From assembly GCF_020708045.1 (NCBI RefSeq), contig NZ_JAJFES010000018.1, forward strand, positions 20,959 to 84,958: DNA of 64,000 nucleotides, read 5' to 3'. Source of the DNA: Massilia sp. IC2-278. Its GTDB lineage: Bacteria; Pseudomonadota; Gammaproteobacteria; Burkholderiales; Burkholderiaceae_D. Numbering within the stretch: position 1 is the stretch's first letter; each line of letters opens with the position of its first letter. Positions 46,055 through 56,800 of the stretch are shown here, in pieces. Position numbers and translations under genes: made by a program. Under the pieces are notes generated by a model. The model saw only the letters and a program-made list of their open reading frames with translations, was not told the origin of the DNA and made no database searches.

Positions 46055-48832
46055 TCAACCCGCCAGCGCCAACGCTGCCTGCGGCTGCAACGCCCCCACC
46101 TGCAAGCGCGCACACGACCCCGGCCGCGCCACATACTGCTCCACCATATCCTCGATCTCGCCCGCCGTCACCGGCTTGCTGAACAAGTAGCCCTGCATCT
46201 CGTCGCACTCGTTCTCGCGCAGGAAGGCGCACTGCTGCTCGGTTTCCACGCCCTCGGCGATCACCTTCAAATTCAACTTGTGCCCCAGCGAGATCACCGC
46301 CATCGCGATCGCCTGGTCGTCGGGATTCTCGGCCAGTTCGCTGACAAACGACTTGTCGATCTTCAGCCGGCTGATCGGGAAGCTCTTCAGCGCCGACAGG
46401 CTCGAATACCCGGTGCCGAAGTCGTCCACCGACAGCGACACGCCCATGGCCTTCAGTTCGCGCATCTTGTCGACCGCCTTCTGCAAGTCGCGCATGATCA
46501 GGCTCTCGGTCACCTCGAGTTCCAGCAGCTCCGGCGGCAGGCCCGAGTCCTGCAGCGCGGCCGCCACGCGCTCGACCAGGCGCGATTCCTCGAACTGGCG
46601 CGCCGACACGTTCACCGACACGGTGATCGGCGGCAGGCCGCAGGCGCGCCAGATCTGGGCCTGGCGGCAGGCGGTGCGCACCACCCATTCGCCGATCTGC
46701 ACGATCAGGCCGCTTTCCTCGGCCAGGCCGATGAAGCGCTGCGGCGACACCACGCCGTGCTCCGGGTGGTGCCAGCGGATCAGCGCCTCGACGCCGAAGA
46801 TGCGCCCGCTCTTCAGGTCGACCTTCGGCTGGTACAGCAGGTGGAAGCGGTTGCCGCCGGGTTTGCCGGCACCCTCGCCATCGCTCTCGAGCGTCTCCTG
46901 CACCGCATGGCGCAGGCCGTCGAGCAGCATCAGCTTTTCCTCGACGCTGGCGTTCATCTCGCGCGCATAGAACTGGAAGTTGTTCGAGCCCAGGTCCTTG
47001 GCGCGGTACATCGCGGCGTCGGCGTTCATCAGCAGGGCGCTGGCGTCGGCGCCGTCGCGCGGGTACATCACCACGCCCATGCTGCAGCTGACCTGCACCG
47101 CCTGGCCGGCCACCTGTACCGGCTCGGTCACGGCCACGCGGATCTTTTCCAGCAGCGGCGTGAGCGCCAGCGGGTCCTGGCCCTGGTCGGGCAGCAGGAT
47201 CACGAATTCGTCGCCGCCGAAGCGCGCCAGGGTGTCGTTGCGGCGCAGGCAGGCGCCCATGCGCTTGCTGACCACCTTCAGCAGTTCGTCGCCGGCCTTG
47301 TGGCCGAGGCCATCGTTGACCAGCTTGAAGCCGTCCAGGTCGACGAAGGCCAGGGCCACGCCGCTGCCGGCGCGCGCCGCGTTGCGGATCGCCTGGTCGA
47401 TGCGGTCGTGCATCAGGTTACGGTTCGGCAGGCCGGTGAGTTCGTCGTGGTGCGCCATGTGGAAGATGCGCTCCTCGGCCAGCTTGCGCTCGGTGATGTC
47501 GCGCACGATGGCGACGATGCCGTCTTCCACCGGCACCACCTGGCGCTGCAGCCAGCGGCCCCGGGCCGCGACCGACGACGCCAGCCATTCGCCCTCGCGC
47601 GCCTGGCCGGTGGTGACGACCAGCGCCATGTCGTCGAAGATGCCGTTGTTGCGGTAGTGCGGCAGCAGCGCGCACAGGCGCTGGCCGCGCAGGGCCTCGC
47701 TGCTCATGCCGAAGATGCCCTCGGCCGCGGTGTTGGTGGCCTCGATCTCGAAGTCGGCGACCAGGCCGCGCGCGTCGCGCACCGTGCGCATCACGCAAAA
47801 CGCGTCCAGGCTGCCCTCGGAGGCGGCGGCATAGGTTTCCTGGGCGCGGTGGGCGCGCCGGCGCGCCTTGGCCAATTGCCAGGACCACAGCGAAATCGTC
47901 GCCACCACCAGCAGCAGCAGGGCGCTGGCGCCGGCCGCGGCCAGCAGCCAGGTGCGGCGCGCCGCTGCATATGGCGCGAACTGTTCGTCCTCGGCCAGGC
48001 CCACCACGATCGCCAGCGGGAAGCCGTGCAGGCGCTGGACGCCGGTATAGCGCGCCACGCCGTCGGGAAGCCCGTGGCCGAGGGTGATGGCGCCCGGCGC
48101 GCCGTAACCCAGCTCGATGCGCTGGCCCCAGCTGATGTTTTCGCCGATGCGCAGCGCGCGCATCACGCCGTCGAGCCCGGCCAGCCCGAGCATGCCGTGC
48201 CGGCCATCGCGCGCAGGTTCATAGGCGCTGGTGAAATAGGCCGGCTCGACCTCGACGATGGCAATCCCGGCAAAGCGCCCATCGGCGTCGTTGATGCGGC
48301 GCGTGAAGTGCAGGTGCGGCTCGGCCTTGGCGGCGTCGGCCATCGTGGCGCTGACGAAGGGCTCGCCCTCGTCGTTATCGCGGTGGTAGAGGAAGTAGGC
48401 GGCATTCGAGACGTCGAGCGCGCCTTCGTCCGGATTGCTCGCCACGATGCGGCCGCCGCGGTCGGTCACGGCCACCACGAACACCAGGGCGGGCGGCAGC
48501 AGGCCCTGTTCGCGCAGCGCAGGAATCGCGCCCTGCGCGCCCTTGGTCTCGACCGCGTATTTCAGCACCTTCAGGGTCTGGTCGATGCCGTTCAGGCTGC
48601 GCGCCATCTGCGCTTCGTAGGTGTCCAGGCGTTCCTGGGCGGCGGTGCGCGCAGCCACGGCGGCGGCCGCATGGTCGGCATCGATGATGCGCAGGGTCAG
48701 TACCCACATGGCGGCCACCAGTAGCAGCGCGAACACGGGCAGGGCGATGTGGGTCTCGAGTCCGCGCCCGAGCCAGCGGGTGAGACGGGCGCGGCGGGCC
48801 AGGCGGCCGGCTTTGGCTTGGATAGTCGGCAT
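46055..48832 (-). CDS. GGDEF-EAL protein with periplasmic sensor and PAS domain
   Basis: A 925-residue cyclic-di-GMP enzyme. Two membrane helices (about 30-50 and 297-318) enclose a periplasmic dCache-like sensor. A PAS domain (about 335-450) precedes a GGDEF domain with an intact RFGGDEF (about 537) and an EAL domain with EALIR (about 680), ending DDFGTGYSSL and EGVETE. Both catalytic domains look intact, so it could make or break cyclic-di-GMP. Last gene of the operon with the binding-protein and porin-like genes; gaps are 8 and 7 bases. Confidence 0.92.
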   Translation of the reverse strand: MPTIQAKAGRLARRARLTRWLGRGLETHIALPVFALLLVAAMWVLTLRIIDADHAAAAVAARTAAQERLDTYEAQMARSLNGIDQTLKVLKYAVETKGAQGAIPALREQGLLPPALVFVVAVTDRGGRIVASNPDEGALDVSNAAYFLYHRDNDEGEPFVSATMADAAKAEPHLHFTRRINDADGRFAGIAIVEVEPAYFTSAYEPARDGRHGMLGLAGLDGVMRALRIGENISWGQRIELGYGAPGAITLGHGLPDGVARYTGVQRLHGFPLAIVVGLAEDEQFAPYAAARRTWLLAAAGASALLLLVVATISLWSWQLAKARRRAHRAQETYAAASEGSLDAFCVMRTVRDARGLVADFEIEATNTAAEGIFGMSSEALRGQRLCALLPHYRNNGIFDDMALVVTTGQAREGEWLASSVAARGRWLQRQVVPVEDGIVAIVRDITERKLAEERIFHMAHHDELTGLPNRNLMHDRIDQAIRNAARAGSGVALAFVDLDGFKLVNDGLGHKAGDELLKVVSKRMGACLRRNDTLARFGGDEFVILLPDQGQDPLALTPLLEKIRVAVTEPVQVAGQAVQVSCSMGVVMYPRDGADASALLMNADAAMYRAKDLGSNNFQFYAREMNASVEEKLMLLDGLRHAVQETLESDGEGAGKPGGNRFHLLYQPKVDLKSGRIFGVEALIRWHHPEHGVVSPQRFIGLAEESGLIVQIGEWVVRTACRQAQIWRACGLPPITVSVNVSARQFEESRLVERVAAALQDSGLPPELLELEVTESLIMRDLQKAVDKMRELKAMGVSLSVDDFGTGYSSLSALKSFPISRLKIDKSFVSELAENPDDQAIAMAVISLGHKLNLKVIAEGVETEQQCAFLRENECDEMQGYLFSKPVTAGEIEDMVEQYVARPGSCARLQVGALQPQAALALAG

Positions 48833-48840
48833 AATATTCC

Positions 48841-49272
48841 TTACCGCACCAGCAGGACCTGGCGCACGCTGGGATCGAGTGCTTCGCGGTCGATGTAGCC
48901 GATCAGGCCCGCATCCTCGGCCACGGCGCGGCGTACGGCAACGCTGTCCTGCAGTTCGCGCGGAGGCTGGCCGCGCCCGGTGAACACCAGCTTCGACCAG
49001 TGCGCCTTGAGCAGGGCCGGGGTCTTGCCGGTGACGCGCACATAAAACTGGTCGCGTTCGGCCGAGCCGATCGGCTGGTCGAGCGCGGTGGCCAGGGCGC
49101 CGCCGGGAAAGCGTGCGCTCTGGCCGAGGAAGATCGCGGCCACCTGGTCGGTGCGCAGCGTCTCGACGCTGCTGCGTGCGGAAACGATCACGACCAGGTC
49201 GCCGGCCCGGGCGCAGGCGCAGGCGAGGATGAGGGCGGCGGCGCCGAGCAGCTTGGCTGCAAGAGTCGTCAT
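48841..49272 (-). CDS. Short periplasmic phosphate-binding-like protein
   Basis: A 143-residue exported protein (signal AALILACACARA). The mature part resembles one lobe of PstS-type binding proteins: VVIVSARSSVETLRTDQVAAIFLGQSARFPGG, then LKAHWSKLVFTGRGQPPREL and DAGLIGYIDREALD. At this length only one lobe is present, so it may be a sensor or adaptor instead of a transport receptor. No ABC transporter genes are nearby. It lies in the operon between the porin-like gene and the GGDEF-EAL gene. Confidence 0.75.
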   Translation of the reverse strand: MTTLAAKLLGAAALILACACARAGDLVVIVSARSSVETLRTDQVAAIFLGQSARFPGGALATALDQPIGSAERDQFYVRVTGKTPALLKAHWSKLVFTGRGQPPRELQDSVAVRRAVAEDAGLIGYIDREALDPSVRQVLLVR

Positions 49273-49279
49273 GGCGTCC

Positions 49280-50539
49280 TCAGAATACGAAATCGACCGT
49301 GGCGCTGGCCACGTGCGCGGTCTGGCCCGAGCGGAAGGCCGGGCCCAGGTTCATCATCGTGCCGCGCGAGCCGCCGCGCGGCGTCACGCGGTCGTACTGC
49401 AGCTTGAACGCCACGTTCGGCGCCGCGTCCCAGCGCAGGCCGGCGGAGAGCGTGGTCTGCGAGGCGATGGTGCGCAGCAGCGTGTCCAGGCCGGCGTTAA
49501 GGGCGCTGCCGGCGGCGGCGTATTCGGGCGGCAGGCCGTCCAGGTCGAGGGCATGCGGGCCGGACGGTTTCTTGCCCGAGATACGCGCGAAGCCGGCATA
49601 CGGCGTCAGCGCACCGTAGCGGTACCCGCCGCTGGCGTACACGGAGTTCGTGGTGCCGAGGAAGGAATCGACCCGGTAGTGGCCGGCCTCGGCCATCACG
49701 AACCAGTTGCCCGGATCGTAGTTCAGGCCGATGCTGGCGGCGGTGGCGCGCTTGCGTTCGGTAATGATGGCGTCGGCCAGGGCCTGGCCCTGTTCGCCAA
49801 AGGCGCGCAGGCCGGCGAACAGTTCGGGGTACAGCGACACCGTCAGGCGCGTGGTGCCGATCGAGGCGGCCAGGCTCAGGTCGCCGATTTCGACGGTCTG
49901 CGACAGGCCGGCGATGCCGCTGCCGCGCAGGCGCGCGCCCTGGTACAGCGACATCTCGGTGCGGCCGACGTAAGCCTGGGTGGTGCCGCGCATGCTTTCG
50001 CCGTTCCAGCGCCAGGTGAGGTCGGCGCCGTCGCTGTTCGAGATCGGCACCGCGCCGTAGATTTCGACCGGCGTACGCACCCAGGGGTAGGCGTAGCCGA
50101 CCTTGCGGTAATCGGCGGCGACGAACATCGGCAGCGCGATGCGGCCCACGCGCAACGACAGTTCCGGCGTGGCCTGGTATTTGACGTTGGCCCATTCGAC
50201 CTGCGGGCGGTAGCTGTAGTCCAGGCGCTGCTCGGTCACCACCTGCAGCACCGCCGACCAGCGCGCATCGATGCGCAGGTCGATCTGGCCGCCGAGCTTG
50301 CTGTCGACGTCGGTGCTCCAGGCATGGCTGCGCCCCGCGCCATCGGCCTTCAGCGCCGAGGAACTGTAGTCGGCATGCCGCTCGCTCGAGTGCACCGCGC
50401 CGAGCGTGCCGAAGCCGGACAGCTTCCACGCCGGAGCGCCGTCCTCGGCCGCGCAGGCGGCGCCGGTCATCAAACATGCCAGCAGGCTGGCGCGCACGGC
50501 GCAGGACAAACCCTTGCCAGGAAAATGGATGGGGTACAT
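49280..50539 (-). CDS. Porin-like outer-membrane protein
   Basis: A 419-residue outer-membrane protein with a signal peptide (LLACLMTGAACA). The mature sequence is made of alternating beta strands (WKLSGFGTLGAVHSS, DLRIDARWSAVLQVVTEQ, LSLRVGRIALPMF) and ends with a terminal Phe (SATVDFVF). The start of the barrel (LSGFGTLG) is typical of porin-like proteins that accompany GGDEF signalling genes in Massilia and Duganella. Solute unknown. It heads the operon. Confidence 0.75.
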   Translation of the reverse strand: MYPIHFPGKGLSCAVRASLLACLMTGAACAAEDGAPAWKLSGFGTLGAVHSSERHADYSSSALKADGAGRSHAWSTDVDSKLGGQIDLRIDARWSAVLQVVTEQRLDYSYRPQVEWANVKYQATPELSLRVGRIALPMFVAADYRKVGYAYPWVRTPVEIYGAVPISNSDGADLTWRWNGESMRGTTQAYVGRTEMSLYQGARLRGSGIAGLSQTVEIGDLSLAASIGTTRLTVSLYPELFAGLRAFGEQGQALADAIITERKRATAASIGLNYDPGNWFVMAEAGHYRVDSFLGTTNSVYASGGYRYGALTPYAGFARISGKKPSGPHALDLDGLPPEYAAAGSALNAGLDTLLRTIASQTTLSAGLRWDAAPNVAFKLQYDRVTPRGGSRGTMMNLGPAFRSGQTAHVASATVDFVF

Positions 50540-50891
50540 GGTTTCGTTGTTCTCATGGGTCCCTCGCTGCGCACGGGCGGCGAAGGGAAGAAGGCGGCGC
50601 GGCCGGTGGGGCCGGTGCTGCGTTGCCGGCGAGGCGGCACTGTGCCTGGGGCACGAACCGACTTTAGCGAACGCGTCCCCAAAAGTCGATAAATTTACGC
50701 GTGGAAACGTCGGCAGCGAACTCGGCTGTTGTGATGGGGCAACGGGTATTGTTGAACATGTATCGTGGACGCGCTGCGGTTGTTGTCGTATGCGAAATGA
50801 ACCAGCTTCGCCGGACATCGCCGTCCGGATCGGCGATTGCCTGGATGATTCGCCAGTGGCCGGAATACCAAGTATCATGGCAGGAACGGGC
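50540..50891. other. Divergent intergenic region before the czc operon
   Basis: This 352-base gap separates the porin-like gene from czcI. It holds one hairpin (CCGGAC/GTCCGG at 50811-50828) and a slightly AT-richer stretch around 50690-50800, where both promoters are likely. I could not identify a metal-regulator operator. No gene supported. Confidence 0.4.
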
Positions 50892-51284
50892 ATGTCCCTT
50901 TCACGATTTGTATTCCGATCTATTCCGATGCGCCGCTGGGTCCTCATCATTCTGCTGCTGGTCTATCCGCTCCAGGTTGCCCTGGCCATGGCGGACCAGT
51001 GCTGCGTGACGACGCCGAACGGCGTCACCCATCACGTGGCCGAAGGAGAGCCGGGTGCCGCTACGTTCGAGCCGGCCTTCGTGGCCGACGACGGCGCGTC
51101 GCCCCTGGCCGATCCGCATTGCCCGTCCTGCATGCTCGGGCACATCATCTACCTTCCCCCGGGCGACACGGCCGTGCCGGGCCAGCGCCACGAATCGACG
51201 CCGGTTGCCGGCGTGTCTCCCTTCCTGAGTTCGCCCCCGGCGGCCCGCCCCGAACGTCCCAAGTGGCCTGCGCGCGCCGAGTAG
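50892..51284 (+). CDS. czcI: CzcI-like small exported metal-response protein
   Basis: A 130-residue exported protein. The signal (MRRWVLIILLLVYPLQVALA, from residue 13) resembles the start of CzcI proteins of Cupriavidus. The mature part has a CC pair (DQCCVT), several His and a HCPSCMLGH motif that could bind zinc or cadmium. CzcI lies at the head of czcCBA operons and is thought to affect their regulation. A GGAA site supports the ATG at 50892. It is 82 bases upstream of czcC. Confidence 0.75.
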   Translation: MSLSRFVFRSIPMRRWVLIILLLVYPLQVALAMADQCCVTTPNGVTHHVAEGEPGAATFEPAFVADDGASPLADPHCPSCMLGHIIYLPPGDTAVPGQRHESTPVAGVSPFLSSPPAARPERPKWPARAE

Positions 51285-51365
51285 CGCGCAGGATGCTTGA
51301 AAAGCGGAGCCAGCCGGCTCCCGCCCGCCTGCGCGCCTGATTTCCATTTTCATCAGGAGCCAAGC

Positions 51366-52619
51366 ATGACACACCACCCCTTGCGGCATCTCGCCGCCGG
51401 GATCGTGGCGGCATGGGCGTTCGGCTGTGCAGCCGCCGCGCCCCCGCAGCCCGAACCCATAGACCTGCCCGGCGCGATCCGTCTCGCCCTCGACGGCCCG
51501 CGCCTGCGCGCCGCCGGCCACGAAGCCGCGGCCAGTGCCGCCGAGGCCGCGCAAGCCGGCCGCTACCCGAATCCCACCCTGGAATACCTGCGCGAAGGCG
51601 AGCAGGCCGGCACCCGCACCACCACCGTCCAGATCAGCCAGCCGATCGAACTGGGCGGCAAGCGGCGCGCCCGCGTGGCGCTTGCCGGCAGCACGGCGGC
51701 GCAGGCCAGGGACGAGCTGGCGGCGCTGCGCCAGGAAGTGCGCGCCGAGGCCATCGCCGCCTGGTACGGCGTGCGCACAGCCCAGGAGCGCCAGGCGCTG
51801 GCGCAGGCGCTGTCAGCCCTGGCCGGCAAGAGCATCGATGTGGCCGCACGCCAGGTCGCGGCCGGCAAGGTCTCGCCGATCGACGAAACCCGTGCCCGCC
51901 TGGCTGCGGCCGAGGCGCGCACGGAGCTGAATGCCGCTGCTGCCGACCTGGCCGTTGCGCGCACCCGCCTCGGCGCCCTGGTCGGACGGCCGGGCGAAGC
52001 CTTGGTGCTGGCGCCCGGCGACGACGCACCGCTGCCCGCCCTGAAGCCGCTGCCGGCGCTGCTGGCCGAGGCCGCGCAGTCGCTGCCGGTGCGGCGCGCG
52101 CGCGGCCAGCTGGCGGCCCAGGAAGCACAGGCGCAGGTGGAACGCGCCGCGCGCCTGCCCGACCTGACGCTGACCGTCGGCAGCCAGAAGACCGACGACG
52201 TGGGCCGGCGCCAGGCCGTGGTCGGCGTCTCGCTGCCGCTGCCGCTCTTCAATCGCAACGAAGGCAAATTGCTGGCGGCGCTGCGCCGCAGCGACAAGGC
52301 GCGCGACGAGCTGGCCGCCGCCGAAACGGACGCCGCGTCCGAACTCGGCGCCGCGTACACCCGCTACGAGCAGGCGCGCCTCGATGCGGACCTGCTGCGT
52401 GCCGAGGTGATCCCGAGCGCGCGCTCGGCCTATGAACTGACCTTGACCGGCTTCGAGCACGGCAAGTTCGCCTTCCTCGACGTGCTCGACGCCCAGCGTA
52501 CCTTGGCCCGGGTCCAGTCGCGCCAGTGGGCCGCTACCCAGGAAGCCTGGCGCGCCTGGGCCGACATCGCACGCCTCGCCGGCGCCGCCATCGAACAAGA
52601 AGGACGGGAACAACCATGA
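51366..52619 (+). CDS. czcC: CzcC-like outer-membrane efflux protein (TolC family)
   Basis: A 417-residue outer-membrane factor of a heavy-metal RND pump. It has a signal peptide and two similar halves of the OEP/TolC fold, with typical long helices (LRQEVRAEAIAAWYGVRTAQERQALAQAL) and the second-half block VGVSLPLPLFNRNEGKLLAAL. The stop overlaps czcB by four bases (ATGA). Works with CzcB and CzcA to export metal cations across the envelope. Confidence 0.9.
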   Translation: MTHHPLRHLAAGIVAAWAFGCAAAAPPQPEPIDLPGAIRLALDGPRLRAAGHEAAASAAEAAQAGRYPNPTLEYLREGEQAGTRTTTVQISQPIELGGKRRARVALAGSTAAQARDELAALRQEVRAEAIAAWYGVRTAQERQALAQALSALAGKSIDVAARQVAAGKVSPIDETRARLAAAEARTELNAAAADLAVARTRLGALVGRPGEALVLAPGDDAPLPALKPLPALLAEAAQSLPVRRARGQLAAQEAQAQVERAARLPDLTLTVGSQKTDDVGRRQAVVGVSLPLPLFNRNEGKLLAALRRSDKARDELAAAETDAASELGAAYTRYEQARLDADLLRAEVIPSARSAYELTLTGFEHGKFAFLDVLDAQRTLARVQSRQWAATQEAWRAWADIARLAGAAIEQEGREQP

Positions 52620-53860
52620 ACCGGAAACAGACCATCACGATCGCGCTGATGTGCGCGGCCGCCGCCATTCTTGCCGCGCTGATGCTGTGGCGCCAGCCCG
52701 GCGCTACGGGCAGTGCTCAACAGGGCGGCGAGCATACTGGCCACGCCGATTCGCACGGCCACGACGACCGCCACGACGATGCGCCAGGCGCCGCGCCCGC
52801 CCATGCGGACGAGGACGAGCGCGCCATCGCCATGAGCGCGGCGCAGATCAAGACCGCCGGCATCGCCATCGACAACGCGAAGCCCGCCCTGATCCAGGAA
52901 CGCCTGCACCTGCCGGCGCAAGTGAAAGCCAACGCCGAACGCAGCGTGGCGCTGGCCGCACCGTCCGCCGGCATCGTGCAATCGGTGCTGGTGTCGAACG
53001 GCGCTTATGTGAAGAAGGGGCAGGCATTGGTGACGGTGAACAGCCCGGCGGTGGCCGGCTGGCGCGCCGATGCCGCCGCCGCCCGCGCCCGCCTGGCACT
53101 CGCGCAGACGGTGCAGGCGCGCGAGCAAACCTTGTGGGAGCAGGGCATCTCGGCGCGCCAGGACCTGGACGCCGCCCAGGCCGCGCTGCAGGAAGCGCGC
53201 ATCGCCGCCGCAGCTGCCAGGAGCCGCCTCGACGCGCTCGGCATCGGGGCCGGGCGTGACGCTGCGTCCGACAGCGTGTCCAGCACCGTCACCCTGCGCG
53301 CCCCGTATGACGGCGTGGTGATCGAGCGTCCGGTCGTCGCCGGCCAGTCGGTCGACGAAACGCGGCTGCTGCTGACCGTGGCCGATTTGTCGCAGGTGTG
53401 GGTGGAAGCGGCGGTGCCGGGCGTGAACCTGGCCCAGGTGAGCGCGGGCATGCCGGCCAGGGTGAGCATCGCCGCCCAGCCGCGCGAACTCGAAGGGACG
53501 GTCTCGTTCGTCGGCCCGGTGCTGGGCGAAGCCACGCGCATGGCCACGGCGCGCGTAATCCTGCCGAACCGCGACGGACGCCTGCGCCCCGGCATGCTGG
53601 CCGACGTCGACCTGATGGGCCAGCCGGGCAGCGTCGCCGTGACGGTGGCCGCCGATGCGGTGCAGACCGTGCACGAGCGCAGCGTGGTCTTCGTGCGGAC
53701 AAACGCGGGATTCCGCGCCCAGGACGTGAGCATCGGCCGTTCCGACGGCAAGCGTACCGAAATCGTAAAAGGGCTGGACGCCGGCACGCCGTATGCCAGC
53801 GTCGGCAGTTTCGTGCTCAAGGCCGATCTCGGCAAGGGCGAAGCCGAGCACGATCACTGA
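52616..53860 (+). CDS. czcB: CzcB-like periplasmic adaptor with His-rich segment
   Basis: A 414-residue membrane-fusion protein. An N-terminal anchor (TIALMCAAAAILAALML) is followed by a His/Asp-rich stretch (HTGHADSHGHDDRHDD, about residues 42-57) likely to bind metal, then the adaptor fold: LHLPAQVKANAER, a lipoyl-like segment, a coiled coil (about 145-205) and beta-barrel (VTLRAPYDGVVIERPV). It links CzcA to CzcC. Nine bases separate it from czcA. Confidence 0.9.
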   Translation: MNRKQTITIALMCAAAAILAALMLWRQPGATGSAQQGGEHTGHADSHGHDDRHDDAPGAAPAHADEDERAIAMSAAQIKTAGIAIDNAKPALIQERLHLPAQVKANAERSVALAAPSAGIVQSVLVSNGAYVKKGQALVTVNSPAVAGWRADAAAARARLALAQTVQAREQTLWEQGISARQDLDAAQAALQEARIAAAAARSRLDALGIGAGRDAASDSVSSTVTLRAPYDGVVIERPVVAGQSVDETRLLLTVADLSQVWVEAAVPGVNLAQVSAGMPARVSIAAQPRELEGTVSFVGPVLGEATRMATARVILPNRDGRLRPGMLADVDLMGQPGSVAVTVAADAVQTVHERSVVFVRTNAGFRAQDVSIGRSDGKRTEIVKGLDAGTPYASVGSFVLKADLGKGEAEHDH

Positions 53861-53869
53861 AGGGTAGCC

Positions 53870-56800
53870 ATGTTCCAGCAACTCATTGCATTTGCCATCG
53901 CGCGGCGCTGGCTGGTGGTCTTTGCCGCCCTCTGCCTGGCCGGCCTCGGCGCCTACCACTACGGCCGCCTGCCGATCGACGCGGTCCCGGACATCACCAA
54001 CGTGCAGGTCCAGATCAACACCGGCGCGCCCGGCTATTCGCCGCTGGAAGTCGAGCAGCGCATCACCTTCCCGATCGAGACGGTGATGAGCGGGCTGCCC
54101 GGCCTCGAGCAGACCCGTTCGCTGTCGAAGTACGGCCTGTCGCAGGTGACCGTGGTGTTCGAGGACGGCACCGACATCTACTTTGCGCGCCAACTGGTGA
54201 ACGAGCGCCTGCAAGGGGCCAGGGCCGCGCTGCCCCCGGGCCTGGAACCGGGCATGGGGCCGACCGCCACCGGCCTCGGCGAAATCTTCTACTGGACGGT
54301 GGAAGCAAAGGAGGGCGCGCGCAAGCCCGATGGCACGCCCTACACGCCGCAGGACCTGCGCGAAATCCAGGACTGGATCGTCGCGCCCCAGCTGCGCGGC
54401 GTGCCCGGCGTGACCGAGGTGAACACCATCGGCGGCTACCTGAAGGAATACCAGGTGGCGCCGAACATGGAGCGCCTGGCCGCGCACGGCCTGTCGCTGG
54501 CCACGCTGGTGAACGCCATCGACCGCAACAACGCGAGTGCCGGCGCCGGCTACATCGAGCGCGGCGGCGAGCAGTTCGTGGTGCGCACGCCGGGGCAGGT
54601 CAAGTCCCTGGACGAGATCCGCAACATCGTGCTCGACGTGGTCGAGGGTGCGCCGATCCACGTCGACGACGTGGCCGAGGTCCAGTACGGACGCGAGCTG
54701 CGCACCGGCGCCGCCACCGAGAACGGGCGCGAGGTGGTGCTGGGCGCGGTGTTCATGCTGATCGGCGAGAACAGCCGCGCCGTGGCCGAAGCCGCGCGCA
54801 GCAAGCTGGCCCTGGTGAACCGCTCGCTGCCCGCCGGCGTGCAGGCCTTGCCGGTGTACGACCGCTCGGTGCTGGTCAACAAGGCGATCGCCACCGTGCG
54901 CAACAACCTGGTCGAAGGCGCGCTGCTGGTGGTGGCGATCCTCTTCCTCTTCCTCGGCAATTTGCGCGCGGCCTTGATCACGGCGCTGGTGATCCCGCTG
55001 ACCATGCTGATGGTGTTCACGGGCATGGTGCAGGCCGGCGTCAGCGCCAATCTGATGAGCCTGGGCGCGCTCGACTTCGGCATCATCGTCGACGGCGCCG
55101 TGGTGATCGTCGAGAACTGCATCCGCCGGCTCGGGCTGGCGCAGGCGGCACGGGGCAAGGTGCTCACGCGCGAGGAACGCTTTGCCGAGGTGGCGGCGGC
55201 GGCGCTTGAAGCACGCCGGCCGCTGCTGTTCGGACAGCTGATCATCATGACCGTCTACCTGCCGATCTTCGCGCTGTCCGGCATCGAGGGGCGCATGTTT
55301 CATCCGATGGCGATCACCGTGGTCATGGCCCTGGCTGCGGCGATGATCCTGTCGGTGACCTTCGTGCCCGCGGCCGTCGCTCTGTTCGTGAACAAGGCTG
55401 TGCCCGAGCACGAGAACCGGATCATGGACCATGCGCGCGGCCTGTACCGGCGCATGCTGGACTGGGTGCTGCGCAACCGGCCGGTGGCCCTGAGCTTTGC
55501 CTTGCTGAGCGTGCTGCTGTCCGGCGTGCTGGCCACACGCCTCGGCACCGAGTTCGCGCCGAACCTCGATGAAGGCGACCTGGCCGTGCTGACCATGCGC
55601 ATTCCCGGCACCAGTCTGTCGCAGTCGGTGGCCATGCAGCAGCAATTGGAAAGCGCGCTACTGAAGGAATTCCCCGAGATCGAGCGGGTGTTCGCGCGCA
55701 TCGGCACATCGGAAGTGGCGACTGACCCGATGCCGCCGAACGCGGCCGACAGCTACATCATGCTGCGCCCGCGCGCCCAGTGGCCGCAGCCGCGCAAGAC
55801 GCATGCCCAGCTGGTGGACGCCATTACCGAGGCCGCGAACCGCATCCCCGGCAACAGCTACGAGTTCTCGCAGCCGATCCAGCTGCGCTTCAACGAGCTG
55901 ATTTCCGGCGTGCGCAGCGACGTGGCGGTGAAGGTGTTCGGCGACGACACCGAGGCGATGGAAGCCACCGCACGGCAGGTGGCGCGCGTATTGAACGGCG
56001 TGCGCGGCGCGGTCGAGGTGAAGGTCGAGCAGACCGAAGGCCTGCCGGCGCTGACCCTCACGGTAGACCGCATCAAGGCTGCGCGCTATGGCCTGAACGT
56101 GGCCGACGTGCAGGACGTGTTCGGCACCCTGGTCGGCGGGCGCGACGTCGGCATGGTGTTCGAGGGCGACCGCCGCTTCGCCATCACCGTGCGCCTGCCG
56201 GAAGGGCCGCGCAACGACATCGACAGCCTGCGCCAGCTGCCGATCGCGCTGCCGCCGGTGAACGGGCACGCGGCCAGCATTCCGCTGTCCGAGATCGGCA
56301 CGCTGGCCTTCGTGCCGGAGGCGAACCAGGTCAGCCGCGAGAACGGCAAGCGCCGCATCGTGGTGACGGCCAACGTGCGCGAGCGCGACCTCGGCTCCTT
56401 CGTCGGCGAGCTGGATGCCGCGTTGGCGAAGGTGAAGCTGCCCGCCGGGACCTGGCTCAGCCTGGGCGGGCAGTTCGAGAACCTGCAAGCGGCCAGCAAG
56501 CGCCTGGGCCTGGTGATTCCGGCGGCGCTGGCGCTGGTGTTCGCATTGCTGTACCTGATGTTCAACAGCGTGAAGGATGGGCTGCTGGTGTTCAGCGGGA
56601 TTCCGTTCGCGATGACCGGCGGCGTGCTGGCGCTGTGGCTGCGCGGGCTGCCGCTGTCGATCTCGGCGGCGGCGGGCTTCATTGCGCTGTCGGGCGTGGC
56701 GGTGTTGAACGGGCTGGTGATGATCTCGTTCGTGCGCGGCTTGCGCGAGCAGGGGCATGGGCCGGAACGGGCGATGCGCGAAGGGGCCGAGGTGCGCTTG

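Noticed and set aside
46004..48724. A 906-codon plus-strand frame opposite the GGDEF-EAL gene
   Set aside because: Antisense artefact of high GC; the minus-strand frame has intact catalytic motifs.
52430..55645. A 1071-codon open frame on the minus strand opposite czcC, czcB and czcA
   Set aside because: It is the antisense of well-supported efflux genes. Its product is His/Arg/Gly-rich with no domain, as expected from high third-position GC.
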